21,969 nt of DNA from Clostridiales bacterium (GTDB lineage Bacteria > Bacillota > Clostridia > Oscillospirales > Acutalibacteraceae): the NCBI GenBank assembly GCA_020860025.1, contig JAJBVC010000203.1:1-21969 (forward strand). Direction: 5' to 3'. Each line of letters starts with the position of its first letter. Positions within the stretch are counted from its first letter, which is position 1. Below are positions 14,972 through 21,939 of the stretch, piece by piece. The translations under genes and the position numbers were made by a program. Below the pieces are notes generated by a model. It saw nothing but the letters and a program-made list of their open reading frames with translations, did no database searches and was not told the origin of the DNA.

Positions 14972-16339
14972 TTGAAAAGCAATAAAGATAAACTAAAACA
15001 AAAAAACAAAAATTATTATTTGTTTTATCCTAAATTAGCGGCACTGAGCTTTTTCGTTTTAATACTTATCGGAACTGTACTGCTTATGCTTCCGATTTCC
15101 GTAAAAGACGGAAAGGTTGGATTCATCGACGCTCTTCTCACGGCAACATCAGCGTCCTGCGTTACAGGTCTTGTTGCGTTTGATACGTTCACTAAATGGA
15201 CATTGTTCGGTCAGATTGTGATACTTTGCTTAATTCAAATAGGCGGTTTGGGCTTTATTACAATAATAACAATACTGACTCGTTTTTTAAAAACGCATCT
15301 CAGCTTAAAAGAAAAAATATTATTTAAAGAAAGCGTCGGCTCGATTTTTACAGGCGACTTAAAATCGCTTGGAAGAACTGTTTTATTGGGCACAATGATT
15401 TTTGAAATAGCAGGCACTTTACTTCTTTCGACTCAGTTCATTCCCTCAATGGGTTTAAAAAACGGAATTTACACGTCGGTTTTTCTTTCGGTATCGGCTT
15501 TTTGCAACGCAGGCTTTGACGTAATGGGCAGAATTCAGGAAAGCTCTTCTCTCGTCACCGTAAACGATAATCCGGTTATACTTATCACAATCGCTCTTCT
15601 CATTATTATAGGCGGAATAGGCTTTATTGTATGGGACGACATTCGTTACAATAAATTTAACTTTAAGCGTTACGGTTTGCACACCAAAATCACGCTTACA
15701 ACTACCGCAGTTTTGCTCGTTTTAAGTACAATATTGTACCTCGTTTTTGAATGGAGCAACACACTCGGCGATATGAATCTCGGCGAAAAAATACTAAATG
15801 CGTTTTTTACGGCGACTACAACGAGAACAGCGGGATTCAACAGCGTTCCTGTCGGAGATATGAGCGACGCATCAAAATTTACAACGTACTTTCTTATGTT
15901 TATCGGCGGTTCATCGGGCTCAACGGCGGGCGGAATTAAAACATCAACGCTTGCAGTTCTCTTTTTAAGCACTGTTTCAACGCTTAAAAACACTAAAGAT
16001 GTTTCGGTTTTCGGCAAGAGAATTAAAGATGAACTTGTAAGAAAAGCGACCGCTATAATGTTTATCAACATTTCAATAATTACAGTATCATCGCTGATTT
16101 TATCGCTTCTTGAGCCTGAACTTAACTATTTTGACATTTTATTTGAATGTTTTTCCGCTATGGGAACAGTGGGAATGACGGTAGGCATAACTCCCCTTTT
16201 GGGCAACGCTTCACGAATTATTATAACTCTTCTGATGTTTGTCGGCAGAGTTTCGTCGCTCACATTTGCATTAAGCTTTAGATTTGAAAGCAAGACAACA
16301 AGCACACAAAAGCCTCTCGGCAATATGCTTGTAGGTTAA
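14972..16339 (+). CDS. ktrB: KtrB/TrkH-type potassium channel subunit
   Basis: Membrane pore of a Ktr K+ uptake system. The 455 residues form four membrane-pore-membrane repeats, each with a filter loop: TSASCVTGLVAFDT (58-71), SVSAFCNAGFDVMG, TTTRTAGFNSV and CFSAMGTVGMTVG. A gating-loop-like stretch with SSGSTAGGIKTSTLA lies near the third repeat. The start is TTG after GGAG, 20 bases after the dehydratase gene, so it is cotranscribed with it. The regulatory partner ktrA follows after 62 bases. Ktr systems in Firmicutes are often controlled by c-di-AMP acting on KtrA; no c-di-AMP riboswitch is visible upstream. Ktr is preferred over Trk because of the small single-domain partner. Confidence 0.93.
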   Translation: MKSNKDKLKQKNKNYYLFYPKLAALSFFVLILIGTVLLMLPISVKDGKVGFIDALLTATSASCVTGLVAFDTFTKWTLFGQIVILCLIQIGGLGFITIITILTRFLKTHLSLKEKILFKESVGSIFTGDLKSLGRTVLLGTMIFEIAGTLLLSTQFIPSMGLKNGIYTSVFLSVSAFCNAGFDVMGRIQESSSLVTVNDNPVILITIALLIIIGGIGFIVWDDIRYNKFNFKRYGLHTKITLTTTAVLLVLSTILYLVFEWSNTLGDMNLGEKILNAFFTATTTRTAGFNSVPVGDMSDASKFTTYFLMFIGGSSGSTAGGIKTSTLAVLFLSTVSTLKNTKDVSVFGKRIKDELVRKATAIMFINISIITVSSLILSLLEPELNYFDILFECFSAMGTVGMTVGITPLLGNASRIIITLLMFVGRVSSLTFALSFRFESKTTSTQKPLGNMLVG

Positions 16340-16340
16340 T

Positions 16341-16367
16341 TTGACTCACACTGTTTCAAATTATACT
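16341..16367 (+). promoter_or_regulatory. Possible weak internal promoter ahead of ktrA
   Basis: TTGACT (16341-16346) and TATACT (16362-16367), but the 15-base spacer is short. The same bases carry an 8-base inverted repeat TAATTTGA/TCAAATTA (16337-16344 and 16356-16363), which could be an operator or a weak hairpin. Confidence 0.3.
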
Positions 16368-16401
16368 TTATATCCAATCACCCCTAAGAAAGAGGAATTT
16401 T

Positions 16402-17043
16402 ATGAAATCTGTTCTTGTTATCGGCGCAGGTAAATTCGGTCATCACCTTGCCGAATATCTTTGCGAAATGGACAATGATGTTATGCTTGCCGACAAAAAA
16501 GAAAGCATAATCAATGAATATTCTGACAATGTCACGACTGCCGAAATAGGCGATTTTACCGTAAAAAGCAATCTTGAGGCGCTCGGCGTCAGTGATTACG
16601 ACTACGTTTTCGTCTGCGTCGGCGATTTTCAGGACAGCCTTGTAATTACCGACTATCTAAAAGAACTTGGGGCAGGATTTGTAATTGCCAAGGCAACCTC
16701 CCCTATTCACGAAAAATTTTTACTTAAAAACGGCGCCGACAGAGTTGTTTATCCCGAAAGAGATTACGCTTATCGTATGGCTGTTGAATACAATAATTCG
16801 TCTATATTTGACTTTTTCCAGTTAAATGATGAAACCGGTATTTTTGAAATATCGCCGCCGAGAAGCTGGGCTGGCAAAACGCTTGCTAAAATAAATGTAA
16901 GAAAAATTCACGGCATATCAGTTATAGCCTATAGAGCCGGCGACAAAATTATTCCTATCAATTCACCCGACTATGTTTTTTCCGAAAGGGAACATATCAT
17001 AGTTATGGGAAATAAAAATGATATAAATAAAATTGCAAGATGA
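16402..17043 (+). CDS. ktrA: KtrA/TrkA-type regulator of potassium uptake
   Basis: Cytosolic RCK-domain protein that forms an octameric ring under KtrB and gates it in response to nucleotides. The 213-residue protein has an RCK-N Rossmann domain with the nucleotide motif GAGKFG (7-12) and an acidic residue after the second strand (in LADK), then a small RCK-C domain (about 135-213, from FEISPPRSWAGKTLAKI to the end), the usual c-di-AMP site in Firmicutes. There is one RCK unit, so it is KtrA-sized and not the double TrkA. ATG follows AGAGGA (16391-16396). It sits between ktrB and an IolB-like cupin, with only 12 bases before the latter. Confidence 0.93.
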   Translation: MKSVLVIGAGKFGHHLAEYLCEMDNDVMLADKKESIINEYSDNVTTAEIGDFTVKSNLEALGVSDYDYVFVCVGDFQDSLVITDYLKELGAGFVIAKATSPIHEKFLLKNGADRVVYPERDYAYRMAVEYNNSSIFDFFQLNDETGIFEISPPRSWAGKTLAKINVRKIHGISVIAYRAGDKIIPINSPDYVFSEREHIIVMGNKNDINKIAR

Positions 17044-17055
17044 GAGGTAAACAAA

Positions 17056-17829
17056 ATGCTATTTAAACCAAATTATGATGAAAACGGAAAGAAAGTGCTT
17101 TGCGAAATGAACGGCGTAAATTCCGAAATGATGATGGATATTTACGTTAAAAAACTCAAAAAGGGCGAAGTGCTTGAAATTTTCGAGGAGAAAAACGAAT
17201 GTGCCGTTCTTTTGCTTTCGGGCAAAATCAATTTTACCGTAGGAGAAGCAATCAACGAAAACTGCGAGAGAGAAAATCCTTTTCAAAAAACGCCTTATGC
17301 CGTTCATTTTCCTAAATGCACCAAAGCTTCTGTAACAGCGATTGATGACAGCGAGGTGCTTGTTCAAATGACTGATAACGACAAAACATGGGAGCCTGTA
17401 TTTTATAATCCCGACAACTGCCTTTATCAGGAATTCGGCAAAGGTCAATGGAACGGAACAGGTCACAGAATCGTATCTACAATGTTTGACCTTGACAATG
17501 CGCCGTATTCAAATATGGTTATGGGCGAGGTATTTAATCAGCCGGGCAGATGGTCGAGCTATCCGCCTCATCATCATCCGCAGCCTGAACTTTATTATTA
17601 TCAGTTTGACCATCCCGAAGGATTCGGTGCGGGATTTGAGGGAGACACGCCGTACAAGACAGAAAACGGCACCTGCCTTTGCATAAGAGGCGGTAATGCT
17701 CACCAGCAGGTTACAGCACCCGGATATGAGATGTACTATGTATGGCTTATTCGTCACATTGACGGCGACCCATGGGATAAAACAAGAATATATATTCCCG
17801 AATACGAATGGCTTGCAAACGCAGACTGA
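17056..17829 (+). CDS. iolB: IolB-like cupin, 5-deoxy-glucuronate isomerase family
   Basis: Resembles IolB of inositol breakdown, which isomerises 5-deoxy-glucuronate to 5-keto-2-deoxy-gluconate. The 257-residue bicupin matches the KduI/IolB family in length. The C-terminal cupin has the metal-site block SSYPPHHHPQPELYYY (167-182; H172/H174 and E178) and a later histidine in RGGNAHQQVTAPGYEMYYVW (H216). Against the IolB role, no other inositol gene is nearby, and it follows ktrA by 12 bases with GAGAGG (17042-17047), so it travels with potassium uptake genes. It may act on another sugar acid. The family call is good; the reaction and symbol are tentative. Confidence 0.72.
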   Translation: MLFKPNYDENGKKVLCEMNGVNSEMMMDIYVKKLKKGEVLEIFEEKNECAVLLLSGKINFTVGEAINENCERENPFQKTPYAVHFPKCTKASVTAIDDSEVLVQMTDNDKTWEPVFYNPDNCLYQEFGKGQWNGTGHRIVSTMFDLDNAPYSNMVMGEVFNQPGRWSSYPPHHHPQPELYYYQFDHPEGFGAGFEGDTPYKTENGTCLCIRGGNAHQQVTAPGYEMYYVWLIRHIDGDPWDKTRIYIPEYEWLANAD

Positions 17830-17840
17830 TTAAATCATAT

Positions 17841-17882
17841 ATGAATTTTATGCATAATTATACATAAAATCATTCGTTTTTT
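17841..17882 (+). terminator. Weak AT-rich terminator after the cupin gene
   Basis: ATG-A-ATTTTATG (17841-17852, with A17844 bulged) pairs with CATAAAATCAT (17863-17873), 11 pairs with a 10-base loop, followed by TCG and TTTTTT (17877-17882). The stem has few G-C pairs, so efficiency may be modest. Confidence 0.5.
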
Positions 17883-17883
17883 A

Positions 17884-17912
17884 TTGACAATATTTTATTA
17901 TTATGCTAAATT
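17884..17912 (+). promoter_or_regulatory. Promoter of the ABC transporter operon
   Basis: Perfect TTGACA (17884-17889), a 17-base spacer ending in an extended -10 TG (17904-17905), then TAAATT (17907-17912). Predicted transcription start at about 17919. Confidence 0.75.
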
Positions 17913-17919
17913 ACACATA

Positions 17920-17947
17920 AGGGCAAGGAAGTCCAAATCCTTGCCCT
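17920..17947 (+). promoter_or_regulatory. 5'-terminal mRNA hairpin of the binding-protein transcript
   Basis: AGGGCAAGGA (17920-17929) pairs perfectly with TCCTTGCCCT (17938-17947), with an eight-base loop. It begins within a base or so of the predicted transcript end. No T tract follows, so it is not a terminator; a stem at the very 5' end is the known arrangement that protects mRNA from 5'-end-dependent decay. A protein- or RNA-binding role is also possible. Confidence 0.6.
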
Positions 17948-17960
17948 ATGATTTTACATA

Positions 17961-17967
17961 CGGAGGA
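17961..17967 (+). promoter_or_regulatory. Ribosome site that sets the binding-protein start at ATG 17974
   Basis: CGGAGGA six bases before ATG 17974. The longer frame from TTG 17884 would begin in the promoter's own -35 and place 30 residues ahead of a classic lipoprotein signal, so it is rejected. Confidence 0.85.
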
Positions 17968-17973
17968 ATAAAG

Positions 17974-18843
17974 ATGAAAACAATTAAAAAAACTTTGGCA
18001 GTAGTTCTCTGCGCTCTTATGGTGGTAACATGCTTTGCAGGCTGTTCAAGTTCAGAGGGTACAGACACCGAAACAGCAAAAGTTAAGGTAATTGACGTTG
18101 AACTTACAAGCGAGGAATACGCTTTCGGCGTTGACAAGGATCAGGCAGATCTTCTTGAAAGCGTAAACGAATTTATTGCTGAAATTCAGTCAAACGGCAA
18201 ATTTGATGAAATCTGTAACAACTACTTCGGCGACGGCACTCCTGTTGCTGTAACATCCGCTGAAGAAGACAGTTCAAAGGATCAGCTTCTTGTTGCTACA
18301 AACGCAGCGTTTGAGCCATTTGAGTACACACAGGGCGACAGCTACTACGGCATTGATATGGAAATTGCATCACTTCTTGCCGAAAGTCTCGGTAAAGAGC
18401 TTGTAATTAAAAATATGGATTTTGATTCAGTTTGTCTTTCTGTAGGTCAGCACAAGGCTGATATTGCTATGGCAGGTCTTACTGTTAAGGCTGAAAGAGA
18501 AGAATATGTAACATTCTCAACATCATACTATTCAGCATCTCAAAAACTTATTGTTCCCGCTGACAATACCGAGTTTGACGATTGCCAGACTGCCGACGAC
18601 GTAGTTGCAATTCTTAATACAAAGACATCCGATGACAAAATCGGAGTACAAAACGGCACAACAGGTCAGTTTTACGTAGAGGGTGACGCTGATTGGGAGT
18701 TTGACGGTCTTCCGGCAACGTGTGTCGGCTACAAAAACGGTTCTCTTGCGGTTCAGGATCTTGTTAACGGTAATCTTACTTACGTTATCATTGACTCGGC
18801 TCCGGCAGACTGCATTACGGAAGCAATTAACGCAGTAGCATAA
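17974..18843 (+). CDS. Amino acid ABC transporter substrate-binding lipoprotein, apparently circularly permuted
   Basis: Binds a polar amino acid outside the cell and delivers it to the permease encoded next. The 289-residue protein has a lipoprotein signal with lipobox FAGC (C24). Residues 36-86 (from KVKVIDVELTSEEYAFGV through SNGKFDEICNNYFG) match the block that normally ends a family-3 solute-binding protein. A linker (87-102) follows. Then comes the usual N-terminal start LLVATNAAFEPFEY (105-118), GIDMEIASLLAESLG, the ligand-binding arginine R175 in GLTVKAEREEYVTFS, lobe 2, and VIIDSAPA (271-278), and the chain stops at 289, where the first block would normally follow. No remnant of the block lies downstream, only a terminator. 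ATG 17974 is set by CGGAGGA. The ligand is unknown. Confidence 0.88.
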   Translation: MKTIKKTLAVVLCALMVVTCFAGCSSSEGTDTETAKVKVIDVELTSEEYAFGVDKDQADLLESVNEFIAEIQSNGKFDEICNNYFGDGTPVAVTSAEEDSSKDQLLVATNAAFEPFEYTQGDSYYGIDMEIASLLAESLGKELVIKNMDFDSVCLSVGQHKADIAMAGLTVKAEREEYVTFSTSYYSASQKLIVPADNTEFDDCQTADDVVAILNTKTSDDKIGVQNGTTGQFYVEGDADWEFDGLPATCVGYKNGSLAVQDLVNGNLTYVIIDSAPADCITEAINAVA

Positions 18844-18861
18844 ATTTCAGTTTATCACACT

Positions 18862-18897
18862 ATAGCCTCATCCTGCTAAGCTGATGAGGCTATTTTT
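18862..18897 (+). terminator. Intercistronic terminator between binding protein and permease
   Basis: ATAGCCTCATC (18862-18872) pairs perfectly over 11 bases with GATGAGGCTAT (18883-18893), with a 10-base loop, followed by TTTT (18894-18897). It lies inside the operon, 17 bases before the permease start, so it likely acts as a partial terminator that lowers permease and ATPase output. Confidence 0.82.
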
Positions 18898-18902
18898 GAC
18901 AC

Positions 18903-18908
18903 GAGGAG
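18903..18908 (+). promoter_or_regulatory. Ribosome site that sets the permease start at ATG 18914
   Basis: GAGGAG five bases before ATG 18914. The earlier in-frame ATG at 18884 is inside the terminator stem and has no ribosome site. Confidence 0.8.
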
Positions 18909-18913
18909 ACTTA

Positions 18914-19624
18914 ATGGGTAATTTAGAGAGAAAGATTGAAACCTTTATTCAGGTTTTTGTAAATCAGGGCGGATACAGAAATGTACTGACAGGATTAAAA
19001 AACACACTGATTATTGCTGTTTCCGGTTTGATTATAGGAATTTTGATAGGCACATTGATTGCGACAGTCAGAGTAATACCCAAAAAAGGCGGAATAATGG
19101 GATTTTTAAATTGGCTTTGCAGTGTTTACGTAGGCTTTTTCAGAGGTACTCCCGTAGTAGTTCAGCTGCTTTTGTTTTACTATGTAATGCTTCCGATAAT
19201 CGGTGTAAAAATGAGCAGTGTTTCCGTGGCTGTATGCGTATTCGGTCTTAATTCCGGCGCATATATATCGGAAATAATGCGTGGTGGCATACTGTCCATT
19301 GACCCCGGTCAAATGGAAGGCGGACGTGCTGTCGGTCTGAGTTACGGCACAACGATGATGAAAATAATTATTCCGCAGGCGGTTAAAAACATTTTGCCCA
19401 CTTTGGGAAATGAATTTATCGCACTTATTAAAGAAACGTCGGTTGTCAGCTTCGTAGGCGCAACTGATTTGTACGTTGCTTTTAACTATATCGGTTCAAA
19501 CAGCTATGAATTTATGGTACCGTATATTGTAATGGCGCTGATTTATATTGTGATGGTAGTTATTATTACTCTGCTGATTAAAGTAATGGAAAGGAGTCTG
19601 AGAAAAAGTGATAAAAGTTTGTAA
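18914..19624 (+). CDS. Amino acid ABC transporter permease
   Basis: Membrane subunit of a polar amino acid (His/Glu/Gln/Arg/Lys-type) importer. The 236 residues have about five membrane segments and the family's N-terminal GLKNTLIIAVSGLIIGILIG and FFRGTPVVVQLLLFYY blocks. The EAA loop that docks the ATPase is EGGRAVGLSYGTTMMKIIIPQAVKNILP (the Glu follows GQM), and SGAYISEIMRGGI precedes it. Start is ATG 18914. The gene overlaps the ATPase gene by 17 bases. It lies just after a strong terminator hairpin, so expression probably depends on read-through from the binding-protein promoter. One permease gene means a homodimeric channel. Confidence 0.93.
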   Translation: MGNLERKIETFIQVFVNQGGYRNVLTGLKNTLIIAVSGLIIGILIGTLIATVRVIPKKGGIMGFLNWLCSVYVGFFRGTPVVVQLLLFYYVMLPIIGVKMSSVSVAVCVFGLNSGAYISEIMRGGILSIDPGQMEGGRAVGLSYGTTMMKIIIPQAVKNILPTLGNEFIALIKETSVVSFVGATDLYVAFNYIGSNSYEFMVPYIVMALIYIVMVVIITLLIKVMERSLRKSDKSL

Positions 19625-20330
19625 TTTACAAAAAAGCTTCGGCGACAATCATGTTCTGAAAGGCGTCAATTACGAAATCAAACATGGTGAAAAGATAGTT
19701 ATTATCGGCCCGTCAGGCTCCGGAAAATCAACATTTTTACGCTGCTTAAATCTTTTGGAAGAGCCTACAAGCGGTGAAATTTATTTTGACGGTCAACTGA
19801 TTACCGACAAAAAATGCGATGTCAATAAAGTAAGACAGCATATGGGAATGGTATTTCAGCACTTCAATCTTTTTAATAATCTAACGATAATGAATAATAT
19901 CACTCTTGCCCCAACCAAGCTTAAGCTCAAAACAAAGGAAGAGGCAAACGAGGATGCTCTTCGTCTTTTAAAAATCGTAGGACTTGAGGACAAGGCTGAC
20001 GCTTTTCCATCGCAGCTTTCAGGTGGTCAGAAACAGCGAGCGGCTATTGTACGCTCTCTTGCTATGAATCCTAAGGTTATGCTTTTTGACGAGCCTACGT
20101 CCGCTCTTGACCCTGAAATGGTCGGTGAGGTTTTGCAGGTTATGAAAAATCTTGCAGACGACGGAATGACAATGGTTGTGGTTACTCACGAAATGGGATT
20201 TGCCCGTGAAGTTGCGTCAAAGGTTTTGTTCTTTGACGAGGGCGTTATTAAGGAAGAAAATACACCGAAGGAATTTTTTGAAAATCCTCAAAATCCACGC
20301 CTTGTTGATTTTCTTTCAAAGGTTCTTTAA
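19608..20330 (+). CDS. Amino acid ABC transporter ATP-binding protein
   Basis: ATPase that drives the importer; works as a dimer under the permease. The 240-residue length is typical of GlnQ/HisP/ArtP-type proteins. All motifs are intact: Walker A GPSGSGKST (34-42), Q-loop MVFQ (Q84), signature LSGGQ (137-141), Walker B VMLFDEPTSALDPE with E162, and H-loop H194 in VVTHEMGFAREV. The start is GTG 19608, overlapping the permease gene by 17 bases, with AAGGAG at 19591-19596, 11 bases before it. It ends the operon, and a strong terminator follows 17 bases later. Confidence 0.94.
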   Translation: MIKVCNLQKSFGDNHVLKGVNYEIKHGEKIVIIGPSGSGKSTFLRCLNLLEEPTSGEIYFDGQLITDKKCDVNKVRQHMGMVFQHFNLFNNLTIMNNITLAPTKLKLKTKEEANEDALRLLKIVGLEDKADAFPSQLSGGQKQRAAIVRSLAMNPKVMLFDEPTSALDPEMVGEVLQVMKNLADDGMTMVVVTHEMGFAREVASKVLFFDEGVIKEENTPKEFFENPQNPRLVDFLSKVL

Positions 20331-20347
20331 ATAAATATTTGAATAAC

Positions 20348-20385
20348 AAAATCCTCCTATTGCAAAATTGCTTTAGGAGGATTTT
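20348..20385. terminator. Bidirectional terminator after the ABC operon
   Basis: AAAATCCTCCTA (20348-20359) pairs perfectly over 12 bases with TAGGAGGATTTT (20374-20385), with a 14-base loop and a T run ending at 20386. On the minus strand the stem is followed by TTTTGTTATT, so it also serves the convergent deacetylase gene. Confidence 0.88.
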
Positions 20386-20422
20386 TACGTTTACTGATGT
20401 GAATAGCGGTAATCAGCGTTAT

Positions 20423-21757
20423 CTAATTTGTATCATTGTTTATCGTTTCATAATCGACATACTGCTCGCCGGCTTTCGGCTCTTCACCCGTTTTAGCCTT
20501 TATAAGTTCGCTTACAGTCACAATCTGATAACCCTCTTCAATAAGAGCGGGAACGATTTTTTCAACAGCCTCTGCGGTAGAATCATAAATATCGTGCATA
20601 AGAATAATACAGCCGTCATATACGTTGTTCATTACTTTTTTGTATATTTTATCGGCGTCACGAGATTTCCAGTCTTCCGTATCAACAGACCAGTATGCTA
20701 TCGGCATACCCTCTTTTACACATTCCTTTCGGGTTTTGCTCGTAATTATTCCGCCGGGGCATCTGAATATAGTCGGCGCCTGACCGCAAGCCTTTTCGAT
20801 TGCATCACTGCTCTTTTTTATATCTTCCGCCGTAACCTTATCACCATAATGTGTATGGTCGTATGTGTGATTTCCGAGTTCGCAGCCAATCTCAATTTCC
20901 TTTTCCAAAAGATAAGAGTTATATTCATTGACTCTTGAGCCGCACATAAAGAATGTTGCCCTTGCGCCGTACTCTTCCAAAACGTCTAAAATCTTTTCCG
21001 TTGAATTTTTACCGTCGTCCTGAGCATAACTCGGGCCGTCATCAAACGTCAGTGCTACCATAGGCTTATCTGTATCAAGGTCTTCGGACATAACAACCTT
21101 TTGCTTGATTTTTACATTGACAGTGTCGCTCCACTCGCCGTAAATATTGTCGCCGTCAATAATAAGAAAAGTCCTCGCCCTTGCATAATACGTATCGTTA
21201 GGCGTTAAGTCCTCTACATTTAACTCAACATCCTCAGGATTATCTTTATTTTCGGTGTTTGTTTCATCAAACGTTTCATCAAGAGAATACTGAATCTCAT
21301 AACCGTCGGCTGTTTTTGCCTCATTCCATTTAAGAGAAAGAACTCCGACCTTGTCAGATGTTGCCGTTATTTTTTGCTTTGACGGCAATGTATAAACATC
21401 CAGCGACTGAGCATCCTCGCTTTCATATTCGACATTGTTAAAATGCTTAAATGCTTTCACTTGGAGTTTATATTTTCTTGCACTGTCAAGCTCTTTAAGT
21501 TCACAGTTATTTGTTTTTCCGCCGTCAATGTTTGTAAAATTTTCGTACGTTTCGCTCTCGTCGTTATAAAGATAAATATGATACCCTTCGGCTTTATTAA
21601 CTTTTTTCCATTCTATAGAAACAGAATCGCTTGTATTCGACTGCATTTGTACCTTTTCAACATCGTCAATAGACTTTCCCTCTACCACAACAATGGCGGA
21701 AGCGGCACCTATTGCAATAATAATTAAACAGGAGAATAAGCGTATCTTCCTTGACAT
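20423..21757 (-). CDS. Exported polysaccharide deacetylase with two fibronectin type III domains
   Basis: Carbohydrate esterase family 4 (NodB) enzyme that removes acetyl groups from N-acetyl sugars in peptidoglycan or another surface or dietary glycan. The 444-residue protein has an N-terminal signal/anchor segment (about 6-26), two FN3-like domains (about 32-125 and 127-217) and a NodB domain (about 229-415). Catalytic motifs are LTFDDGPS (D239/D240), the metal pair H297/H301 in HTYDH, R332 in RCPGG (usually RxPYG), YWSVDTEDW (355-363) and ILMHD (H388). No clear signal-peptidase site follows the hydrophobic segment, so it may stay membrane anchored. ATG at 21757 follows AAAGGA (21766-21771). 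It is monocistronic, convergent to the ABC operon. Confidence 0.9.
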   Translation of the reverse strand: MSRKIRLFSCLIIIAIGAASAIVVVEGKSIDDVEKVQMQSNTSDSVSIEWKKVNKAEGYHIYLYNDESETYENFTNIDGGKTNNCELKELDSARKYKLQVKAFKHFNNVEYESEDAQSLDVYTLPSKQKITATSDKVGVLSLKWNEAKTADGYEIQYSLDETFDETNTENKDNPEDVELNVEDLTPNDTYYARARTFLIIDGDNIYGEWSDTVNVKIKQKVVMSEDLDTDKPMVALTFDDGPSYAQDDGKNSTEKILDVLEEYGARATFFMCGSRVNEYNSYLLEKEIEIGCELGNHTYDHTHYGDKVTAEDIKKSSDAIEKACGQAPTIFRCPGGIITSKTRKECVKEGMPIAYWSVDTEDWKSRDADKIYKKVMNNVYDGCIILMHDIYDSTAEAVEKIVPALIEEGYQIVTVSELIKAKTGEEPKAGEQYVDYETINNDTN

Positions 21758-21789
21758 TCTATGTATCCTTTCATAACCTTTATAATACT

Positions 21790-21818
21790 ACTATAATCCG
21801 CTGTCGGTTAAAAATCAA
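21790..21818 (-). promoter_or_regulatory. Promoter of the deacetylase gene
   Basis: On the minus strand, TTGATT (21813-21818), a 17-base spacer and TATAGT (21790-21795); predicted start near 21783. A 13-base palindrome AAATGT-A-ACATTT (21834-21846) and an A6T6 tract (21851-21862) lie just upstream and may be an operator and a bend. Confidence 0.6.
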
Positions 21819-21910
21819 TAACAAATATTAAAAAAATGTAACATTTATTGAAAAAATTTTTTATACCAAAATTTGTTCAATTTTTTCTTAAAATCATTGC
21901 ATAAAAAATA

Positions 21911-21939
21911 TTGACCTTGAACAAAGTTAGTGTTATTAT
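21911..21939 (+). promoter_or_regulatory. Divergent promoter for a gene beyond the window
   Basis: TTGACC (21911-21916), a 17-base spacer with an extended -10 TG (21931-21932), and TATTAT (21934-21939). TTTGTTCAA (21872-21880) and TTGAACAAA (21917-21925) form a 9-base inverted repeat, the second arm lying directly after the -35. Confidence 0.6.

Noticed and set aside
17884..17973. Longer N terminus for the substrate-binding protein starting at TTG 17884
   Set aside because: It would start in the -35 hexamer and add 30 residues before a standard lipoprotein signal; CGGAGGA and ATG at 17974 explain the start.
18843..18862. Possibility that the binding protein was truncated by a recent frameshift that removed its C-terminal block
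   Set aside because: Only 18 bases separate the stop from the terminator hairpin, with no remnant of the block in any frame, and the block is found at the N terminus.
20339..20938. Plus-strand open frame of 199 codons after the ABC operon
   Set aside because: It begins inside the terminator region and then runs antisense to the NodB domain.
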